Assembly: GCA_029559155.1 (NCBI GenBank) | Contig: JAKQCM010000001.1 | Coordinates: 1 to 46,119 of the forward strand | Direction: 5' to 3' | DNA from: Chloroflexota bacterium | GTDB lineage: Bacteria; Chloroflexota; Anaerolineae; Promineifilales; Promineifilaceae | DNA length: 46,119 bases | Program-made: the position numbers and the translations under genes | Shown: positions 24,263 through 30,863 of the stretch, piece after piece | Layout of the letters: each line of letters begins with the position of its first letter | Position numbering within the stretch: the stretch's first letter is position 1 | Notes under the pieces: model-generated | Told to the model about the DNA's origin: nothing | The model's input: only the letters and a program-made list of their open reading frames with translations | Database searches by the model: none

Positions 24263-25501
24263 TTATCCAGCGATGGGCGTCAATTCAACGGCAAACCCCA
24301 AAGTCGTTAAGGTCTTGACCGCCCGTCGCCGTTGGTCTCCTTTGTTCCGTTTGACAAAATAATCACCACCTAGTTCCTGGAAGGTGGCCGTGGGGTCTTT
24401 CATGAGATGATAGACGATTTGTAAGATAGAATGGGCCACAGCTATCGCCGCCCGTTTGGCTCCACGGCGTGCCCGCAAGCGGTGAAACTGGGCGCCGAGA
24501 TAGGTGTCCTTGGTCCGGGAAACCGCCCAGGCAGCTTCTGACAAAGCGGTACGCAACCATTTCTGTCCTTTGCGCGTTTTGCCGCTACGCCGCTTATTGG
24601 CGCTGATGTTGTTGCCGGGACACAAGCAGGCCCAAGATGCCAGATGCTTGGCCGTTGGGAACTGCTCAACGGTGCAACCTATCTCGGCCAACAATATTTG
24701 GGCTGTTTGCTGGCCGACGCCTGGAATTTCGTCTAAGCGGGCGACCAATGCCTCATGGGCGGCTGTCTCTTGCTCAATCCGCTCATTGAGTGACGCCAGT
24801 TTCTGGTTTAACTCATCCACATGGCTCAACAATTCAGCTAACATGAAGCGATGATGGGGTCGCACAAAGCCGCTGAGGGCCTCATTCAGTTCGGCCATCT
24901 TATTGCGCATCCGTCCTTTGGCTAACCCGGCTAATGCTTCACTGTCTTGTTCACCTTCAATGAGAGCGGTCAGCATCTGTCGGGCAGAAACGCCTTGGAT
25001 GTCGGTCACCACCGAGGCCAATTTGATATTGGCATCTTCCAGTACTTTCTGCACCCGATTGACTGCTGCACTGCGCTCATTGGTCAGTTGCGCCCGATAC
25101 CGGGTCAGGTCGCGCAAATCCCGTTGGGCCTCATCGGGGATGAAGCTGTTGTTGAGCAAGCCCATGCGCATTAACGTCGCTATCCATTCCGCATCTTTGA
25201 CATCTGTCTTGCGTCCGGGCACTTGTTTGATGTGTTGCGCGTTGACTACCCACACCTCGATTTCCGCTTGCAAGATGTTGTACACTGGTTTCCAATACAC
25301 CCCCGTGCTTTCCATGGCCACGTGGGTCACACCCAGCTCCAGCAACCACGCCTTCATCTCCTGCAGCGCTTTTGTCGTGGCGCCAAATGTTTTGAACGCC
25401 CCTCGCGCTTTCCCTTGCTTGCCTGGCACCAGGACGCATACGGTCACACTCTTCTTATGCACATCCAGTCCGGCGCAATGCGTAAACATCACTTCTAACA
25501 T
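24263..25501 (-). CDS. IS110-family transposase (DEDD recombinase)
   Basis: 412 residues from ATG 25501, which has AGGAG 8 bases upstream. The N-terminal RuvC-like DEDD domain shows GLDVHKKSV (D13), MESTGVYW (E64) and KTDVKDAEW (D100, D103). A coiled-coil region follows, then the Transposase_20 domain with IPGVGQQTAQILLAEIG and the Ser-containing NKRRSGKTRKGQKW. This order marks the IS110 group, in which a bridge RNA from the left end guides recombination. The open frame runs 49 codons further upstream, but that stretch falls in the expected RNA region and has no family resemblance. No internal stop, so the gene looks intact. Confidence 0.93.
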   Translation of the reverse strand: MLEVMFTHCAGLDVHKKSVTVCVLVPGKQGKARGAFKTFGATTKALQEMKAWLLELGVTHVAMESTGVYWKPVYNILQAEIEVWVVNAQHIKQVPGRKTDVKDAEWIATLMRMGLLNNSFIPDEAQRDLRDLTRYRAQLTNERSAAVNRVQKVLEDANIKLASVVTDIQGVSARQMLTALIEGEQDSEALAGLAKGRMRNKMAELNEALSGFVRPHHRFMLAELLSHVDELNQKLASLNERIEQETAAHEALVARLDEIPGVGQQTAQILLAEIGCTVEQFPTAKHLASWACLCPGNNISANKRRSGKTRKGQKWLRTALSEAAWAVSRTKDTYLGAQFHRLRARRGAKRAAIAVAHSILQIVYHLMKDPTATFQELGGDYFVKRNKGDQRRRAVKTLTTLGFAVELTPIAG

Positions 25502-25680
25502 CGTCTTTTCTCCTACCACCACCCAGGCGTACCGACCTTTGGACACAATCTGTCCTGCGTGTTTGGCCATCTGGCCTCCACAAACCGTGGTTCGTCTCGG
25601 TACGCGAATCCAACTCCTTCTCGAGTTCTTGACACCACGGACTTTCAACGATTTCTCTTACGTGTGGTGGTAGATATAGT
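25502..25680 (-). ncRNA. Candidate IS110 bridge RNA region
   Basis: In the IS110 group the non-coding left end before the transposase makes a structured bridge RNA with two loops that pair with target and donor DNA. This stretch has the right place and size and several helices: CCGTGGT (25585-25591) with ACCACGG (25634-25640) enclosing a 42-base internal region with AACTC (25612-25616)/GAGTT (25623-25627); GGACA (25541-25545)/TGTCC (25551-25555); and GGCC (25565-25568)/GGCC (25573-25576). Function is inferred from position and folding potential only. Confidence 0.5.
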
Positions 25681-25689
25681 GTACACCGA

Positions 25690-25853
25690 TATTTTCATCC
25701 GCCGTGGCGCGTGACCGCGCATGTTGAACTCCTTCGAAAAGAATTTAACGCAAAGGCGCAGATGCGCAAAGGTGCAGAGAAAAATCTGCGTCATCGGCGA
25801 AATCTGCGGATTTTCATTTATGGTGTTGAGCCTGCGCTCATGTCGTTTCCTTG
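25690..25853 (-). repeat. Intergenic repeat copies upstream of IS110
   Basis: A full copy (minus strand 25853-25720) has the ATGAGCGCAGGCTC core, CGCAGATTT runs and the CTTTGCG tract, ending in a ribosome-binding-like GAAGGAG. A diverged piece (25714-25690) follows in which the GAGC/GCTC hairpin is replaced by GCGCG/CGCGC. Confidence 0.75.
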
Positions 25854-25912
25854 GTAAATAGCTCAATTTAAAAGAAAAGTATATCCAATCCCGCACCAAG
25901 GTAACAACCTGT

Positions 25913-25918
25913 TATAAT
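25913..25918 (+). promoter_or_regulatory. Possible -10 box for the first PEP-binding paralogue
   Basis: A perfect TATAAT lies 18 bases before the start codon at 25937; no convincing -35 box is at the normal spacing, so the leader would be very short. GGAG (25927-25930) serves as ribosome-binding site. Confidence 0.4.
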
Positions 25919-25936
25919 CTTTGCACGGAGAAATAT

Positions 25937-28315
25937 ATGGATACAAGACCCTTGCGCAGCGTAACCCCGGCAATCGACATTTACATAAAATTGGCCCAAT
26001 ACCCGATTCTTTCAGACAAAATCCGGGTGATGATGCGCCAGGAGCTTTTCCGTCGGGGCATTATCAGCCAATCGGCATTTGAGCAGCAGGTGCGAGATCG
26101 GGCCATTGAATCGCAGCGACGCGAAGGGCTGCAAGATCCTTATGTGCAGGAAGAGACCGGCGTGTGGCAGCTCCGTAAAGATCGGGTGCGTGATTATCTG
26201 ACAGACGCCTATTTTGCCGACAATCTGGGCAGTGGCTTGTTGACCCAGCTTGTTGAGGACGCGCTGAATAACCAGCCTGCGCCTACCCGCAACATTGAGC
26301 TGACGTTTAACCCTGAAATTGCGCCGTGGGAACTACTTTTCCGGCAGGGCGAAATTTATGAAGCGATACCGATGCCAGATCAGGAAAAGGTCAAACATCA
26401 CCTGCAAGAAATAAAAGTGGTATTGATCAAACGGCTGATCAGCGACCAACTGCCATTTATTGCCGTGGCCAAGAATGCGTTTACCATCGGCGATTTGCGG
26501 CACATTTATCGCAATCGGATTGGTTCCGGCAAAATTGGCGGTAAGGCGGCGGGCATGCTGCTGGCGCGGCGCATTTTACACCAACAAGACCCCGAATTAG
26601 GGCCGGATATTAGCGAATGGGTGGGTATTCCAGATTCATTTTTTATTGGCACAGAGGTGATTTATGATTTCCGGCTGATGAATCGGTTGGATCATTTTAT
26701 GAATCAGAAATACCGGCCGTTGGATGAGATTCGGGACATGTATCCGAAGATCGTAGAAGCCCATCTCGCCGGTGATTTTCCGGAAAATGTGGTGGACCAA
26801 CTGCGCGAGGTGCTGTCGCATTTGGGTAATTTGCCGGTGGTCGTGCGATCGTCTAGTTTATTGGAAGATAGTTTTGGTTTTTCTTTTGCCGGTAAATATG
26901 AAACGATTTTTTGCCCTAATCAGGGCACGTCGGAGGAGAATCTGGAGGCGCTGCTGAATGCGATTCGGCGCGTGTATGCCAGCACGTTGAACCCGGATGC
27001 GATCTTGTACCGGCGCAAGAATGGGATGATCGATTATGATGAGCGGATGGCGGTGTTGATTCAGCCGGTGCAGGGGCAGAGGTACGGCCGTTACTTCTTC
27101 CCCACACTCGCCGGCGTAGCCTTTAGCCAGAACCCCTTCCGCTGGCATCCCAAAATACGCCGCGAAGATGGTTTCCTGCGCCTGGTTTGGGGGTTGGGAA
27201 CCCGCGCCGTCACTCGCGTCGCCAACGACTATCCCCGCATGATTGCCCTTAGCCACCCCCAACTGCGCCCAGAAACGGAAATCCAGGCCATCCGCCAATA
27301 CGCTCAATGGTATATGGATGCCATCGACCTGGAAGAAAATAAATTTACCAGCCTGGAAATTCGGCAGGTTCTCCATCCCGATTATCCCGATTTGCGCTAC
27401 ATTGTTTCCGTAGACAAAGGGGATTATTTGCAGGAAATGGTTTCGGCGGCGACGGCTTCCAGCACAGACCGCTATGTATTGACCTTTAATTTCCTCATCC
27501 GTGATCGGAAATTTGTGCGCCTTATGCGTACAGCTTTGCGCCGATTGGAAGATCGGTACCAACGGCCGGTAGACGTTGAATTTACGGTCGATATTCTGCC
27601 CAATTACCCGTACCCCGATTACCGGCTTAACATCTTGCAATGCCGGCCTCTGAGCCAGCGCGTTGACGGCGACCTGGTTGAGTTCCCGGAAGATGTGCCG
27701 GAAGAGGATACGTTATTCACTGCCCACAAACTGGTTCCGGATGGCAAAGCGGAAGGGATTCGCTATGTTATTTATGTAGACCCGCAGCTTTATCGGAAAA
27801 TGCCGGACCTGACGGCCAAAATGGAGTTGGGGCGGGCAATCGGCCGTTTGAACAAACTGTTGGAAGACGAAGCATTTATCCTCATTGGCCCAGGGCGTTG
27901 GGGCAGCGTGAACCTGGACCTGGGTGTTCATGTGACCTACGGCGATATTTATAACACGCGAGTCTTGATTGAGGTGGCGGAATTGGCGGAAGGCGGCGGC
28001 ACGGAGTTTTCTTACGGCACGCACTTTTTCCAGGATTTGGTGGAGTCGGGGATACATTCTTTGGGCCTGGAAATTGGGAATGGAGACGGCCGTTTCAATT
28101 TCTCCTTTTTCCGCCAGGCCCCAAACTGCCTGCCCGACCTGTCGCCCGATGACGCCGCTTTGGCCCCCTACCTGCACGTAATCGACCTGCAAACCGTCAC
28201 CAAAAACAAACGCCTCAACATCATCATGGACGGCTCCATCGACAAAGCCATCGGCTATCTTGCAGTCGGCGAATGGGCCGAAACGGATGGCAAAGGATCT
28301 GTCTCAATTTTTTAG
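25937..28315 (+). CDS. PEP/pyruvate-binding (PPDK N-terminal-like) protein, paralogue 1
   Basis: 792 residues. Residues ~1-190 are a conserved N-terminal domain of unknown role (SVTPAIDIYIKLAQYPILSD). From GSGKIGGKAAGMLLA the protein follows the ATP-grasp domain of pyruvate phosphate dikinase/PEP synthase, with VVVRSSSLLEDSFG and the closing ILQCRPLS. A C-terminal domain with LIGPGRWGSVNLDLGV and SYGTHFFQDLVESGI follows. The swivelling phosphohistidine domain and the PEP barrel of true dikinases are absent, so it cannot run the full reaction alone; it may phosphorylate or bind another partner. It has a close tandem copy 149 bases downstream. Start ATG 25937 follows GGAG. No ACGGCCGT occurs in its first 1100 bases. 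Confidence 0.8.
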   Translation: MDTRPLRSVTPAIDIYIKLAQYPILSDKIRVMMRQELFRRGIISQSAFEQQVRDRAIESQRREGLQDPYVQEETGVWQLRKDRVRDYLTDAYFADNLGSGLLTQLVEDALNNQPAPTRNIELTFNPEIAPWELLFRQGEIYEAIPMPDQEKVKHHLQEIKVVLIKRLISDQLPFIAVAKNAFTIGDLRHIYRNRIGSGKIGGKAAGMLLARRILHQQDPELGPDISEWVGIPDSFFIGTEVIYDFRLMNRLDHFMNQKYRPLDEIRDMYPKIVEAHLAGDFPENVVDQLREVLSHLGNLPVVVRSSSLLEDSFGFSFAGKYETIFCPNQGTSEENLEALLNAIRRVYASTLNPDAILYRRKNGMIDYDERMAVLIQPVQGQRYGRYFFPTLAGVAFSQNPFRWHPKIRREDGFLRLVWGLGTRAVTRVANDYPRMIALSHPQLRPETEIQAIRQYAQWYMDAIDLEENKFTSLEIRQVLHPDYPDLRYIVSVDKGDYLQEMVSAATASSTDRYVLTFNFLIRDRKFVRLMRTALRRLEDRYQRPVDVEFTVDILPNYPYPDYRLNILQCRPLSQRVDGDLVEFPEDVPEEDTLFTAHKLVPDGKAEGIRYVIYVDPQLYRKMPDLTAKMELGRAIGRLNKLLEDEAFILIGPGRWGSVNLDLGVHVTYGDIYNTRVLIEVAELAEGGGTEFSYGTHFFQDLVESGIHSLGLEIGNGDGRFNFSFFRQAPNCLPDLSPDDAALAPYLHVIDLQTVTKNKRLNIIMDGSIDKAIGYLAVGEWAETDGKGSVSIF

Positions 28316-28464
28316 CTCAGAGAATCAACACGAATGGTAAAGAAGTGAACCGACAAACAAACCACTAAACAATCAAACGTCGAGCCCAGGCAAATCGAAA
28401 CGGCCATCAACGAAACCGCGATGAGTTATCCCATTTCCCAATTTCCTACGTAACGAGGTGGCTT
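28316..28464. other. Spacer between the tandem paralogues
   Basis: 149 bases with no gene and no hairpin that I can see; GAGGTGG near 28456-28462 is a ribosome-binding site for the second paralogue. The near-motif AACGGCCAT occurs in it. Confidence 0.5.
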
Positions 28465-30846
28465 ATGGAGTATCTGGAAGAAGTAAGAAGCGTCACACCG
28501 GCAATCGACATTTATATCCGGCTGGCGCAGTACCCCATTTTATGCGACAAAATTCGCCGGCGGATGCGCCAGGAGCTTTTTCGACGCGGCATCATCAGCA
28601 AAGAAGCGTTTTATCTGGAAGTGCGCCAATTGGCTATCCAGTCGCAGCGGCGCGAAGGGCTGCTCGATCCGTATTATCAGGAAGAGACGATCATCTGGCA
28701 GAAACGCAAAGATCGCATACGCGAGTTTCATACAGATGCGCTTTTTGCCAACAACCTGGGCGGCTCCCTCCTCAATCAAATCATCGACGAAGTTTTAGCA
28801 GACCAACCCGCGCCTTCCATCAGCAGCGAATTGACCTTTAACCCGGAGATTGCCCCCTGGGAACTTTTATTTCGCCAGGGCGAAATTTATGAAGCGATGA
28901 TCGGCGAAGACCGTGAACGGGTCGAACATCACCTGCGCGAGATCAAAGTAGTCCTGATTAAACGCATGATTAGCGACCAACTGCCCTACATCGGCGTCGC
29001 CAAAAAAGTCTTCACCATCGCCGATTTGCGTGATATTTACCGGCGGCGTATCGGCAGCGGCAAAATCGGCGGCAAAGCGGCCGGGATGATGTTGGCCTAC
29101 AAGATTCTTAAACAAAATAATCCTGAGTGGGGACCGGACATTGGCGATCAGGTGACGATGCCGGAGACTTGTTTTATTGCCACCGAAGCGATTTATGACT
29201 TTTACCTGCTCAACAATCTGGCCGATTTTATGAACCAGAAATATCGCTCGTTGGAAGAGACGCAGATGGAGTATCCGGAAATTTTGGATGCTCACCTGAA
29301 GGCCGCGCTGCCGGAAGAAGTGGTGGAAGGGCTGGTGGAATTTCTTGAAGAGATGGGCAGCAGCCCGATTATTGTGCGCTCGTCCAGCCTCTTGGAAGAT
29401 AATTTTGGCACTGCATTTGCGGGTAAATATGACAGCTTTTTTTGCCCAAATCAGGGAACGCCAGAAGAAAATCTAAATGCTCTGATGGATGCGATCCGAC
29501 GGGTGTTTGCCAGCACATTGAACCCGGATGCGTTGTTGTATCGGGGGCAGCACGGGATGATTGATTATGATGAGCGCATGGGGGTTTTGCTGCAGCGGGT
29601 GGAAGGACAGGTATACGGCCGTTACTTCTTCCCAACCCTGGCCGGCGTCGGCTTTAGCCGGAACCCATACCGTTGGAATCCACGCATTCGTCGTGAAGAC
29701 GGCTTCCTACGCCTGGTTTGGGGCCTGGGAACCCGCGCCGTAGACCGCGTCGATAAAGATTACCCGCGCATGATTGGTCTGAGCCATCCACAGCTCCGCC
29801 CGGAGACCACTGCCTCTGCCATTCGCCAGCATTCACAATGGTATATCGATGTTGTCGACCTGGAAGACAATCAGTTTAAAACCGTGCCGGTGGGCGCCGT
29901 GTTAGACATCAACTACCCCCACTTGCGCGCGCTGGCTTCCATTGATGAAGGCGATTATTTTCAGGGCATTCTATCATCCGCCGGCATCGAAAATACCGAC
30001 AAACTGGTGCTAACCTTCAACAATTTAACCAAGGATCGCAACTTCATCGACCTGATGCGCCATGCGCTTAATCGCCTGGAAAAGGTTTACGGCACGCCGG
30101 TAGACATCGAATTCGCTGTGCAAATTAAGCCCGGTTATCCTCAATCTAGCTATCTGCTCAGTATCATCCAGTGCCGCCCGCTTAGCCAACGGCTTGAGCA
30201 TGGCACCGTGCGTATTCCCCCGGATATTCCGCGAGAAGACATCCTGTTTACCGCGCACAAACTCATTCCCGATGGTCAGGCGGAAGGAATTCGTTACATC
30301 GTTTATGTTGATCCGGAAAAATACCGCCAGATTGGCAATCCAACCATCAAGCTGGAATTGGGACGGGCTATTGGCCGCCTGAACCAGATTCTGGCCGATG
30401 AGCGTTTTGTGTTGATGGGGCCTGGGCGTTGGGGCAGCGCCAATCTGGAGTTGGGCGTGCGCGTTACCTATGCCGATATTCACAATACGCTGGTGCTTAT
30501 TGAAATTGGCGTGCCGCAGGATGGGCAGATGCCGGAATTGTCTTATGGCACGCACTTTTTGCAGGATTTGGTGGAGGCGGGGATTTTTTCTTTGCCCCTG
30601 CATTTGGGAGGGAATAACGGCCGTTTCGATTGGGATTTCTTCCGCCACTCACCCAACAGCCTGGCAGCCATTTCGCCCGCCGATGCCAACCTCAGCGACT
30701 ACCTCACCGTCATTGATCTGGCCGTTACCAGCGGCAGCCGCCGCCTGAAAATTCTCATGGACGGCGAAAAAGATGAAGCCGTTGGTTTTTTGGTAGACGG
30801 AAATTGGAGCCTGAACGGCAAAGAAGGCACGGTTTCGACGTTTTAA
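28465..30846 (+). CDS. PEP/pyruvate-binding (PPDK N-terminal-like) protein, paralogue 2
   Basis: 793 residues, colinear with the preceding gene through its whole length and identical over long blocks (SVTPAIDIYI, NPEIAPWELLFRQGEIYEA, IGSGKIGGKAAGM, LSHPQLRPET). It has the same three parts and the same missing phosphohistidine and PEP domains: RSSSLLEDNFGTAFAGK, IIQCRPLSQR, then MGPGRWGSANLELGVRVTYA and SYGTHFLQDLVEAGI. Both ACGGCCGT sites of paralogue 1 recur at the matching codons here (29617 and 30616 regions), coding YGRYFFPTLAGV and GRF. Likely a gene duplication, with the two proteins perhaps forming a heteromer. The role is not known to me. Confidence 0.8.
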   Translation: MEYLEEVRSVTPAIDIYIRLAQYPILCDKIRRRMRQELFRRGIISKEAFYLEVRQLAIQSQRREGLLDPYYQEETIIWQKRKDRIREFHTDALFANNLGGSLLNQIIDEVLADQPAPSISSELTFNPEIAPWELLFRQGEIYEAMIGEDRERVEHHLREIKVVLIKRMISDQLPYIGVAKKVFTIADLRDIYRRRIGSGKIGGKAAGMMLAYKILKQNNPEWGPDIGDQVTMPETCFIATEAIYDFYLLNNLADFMNQKYRSLEETQMEYPEILDAHLKAALPEEVVEGLVEFLEEMGSSPIIVRSSSLLEDNFGTAFAGKYDSFFCPNQGTPEENLNALMDAIRRVFASTLNPDALLYRGQHGMIDYDERMGVLLQRVEGQVYGRYFFPTLAGVGFSRNPYRWNPRIRREDGFLRLVWGLGTRAVDRVDKDYPRMIGLSHPQLRPETTASAIRQHSQWYIDVVDLEDNQFKTVPVGAVLDINYPHLRALASIDEGDYFQGILSSAGIENTDKLVLTFNNLTKDRNFIDLMRHALNRLEKVYGTPVDIEFAVQIKPGYPQSSYLLSIIQCRPLSQRLEHGTVRIPPDIPREDILFTAHKLIPDGQAEGIRYIVYVDPEKYRQIGNPTIKLELGRAIGRLNQILADERFVLMGPGRWGSANLELGVRVTYADIHNTLVLIEIGVPQDGQMPELSYGTHFLQDLVEAGIFSLPLHLGGNNGRFDWDFFRHSPNSLAAISPADANLSDYLTVIDLAVTSGSRRLKILMDGEKDEAVGFLVDGNWSLNGKEGTVSTF

Positions 30847-30863
30847 CGGCCTTTCCAGGCGGG

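Larger units (their letters stand above)
24163..25700 (-). mobile_element. IS110-family insertion sequence (limits approximate)
   Basis: An IS110-type element with its transposase, about 100 bases downstream and about 190 bases upstream of the gene. The intergenic repeat lies on both sides in the same orientation, so the element sits within a tandem array of that repeat. A further diverged repeat piece (minus strand 25714-25690, GCGCGGTCACGCGC then GGATGAAAAT) adjoins the upstream end. IS110 elements have no standard terminal inverted repeats or target duplications, so the exact ends cannot be placed. The element has no ACGGCCGT motif. Confidence 0.8.

Noticed and set aside
25502-25648. 49-codon N-terminal extension of the IS110 transposase
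   Set aside because: No family similarity, lies in the structured RNA region, and a strong ribosome-binding site precedes ATG 25501.
25645-25899. 84-residue open frame containing NENPQISPMTQIF
   Set aside because: It is the translated intergenic repeat running into IS110 flank, not a conserved protein.
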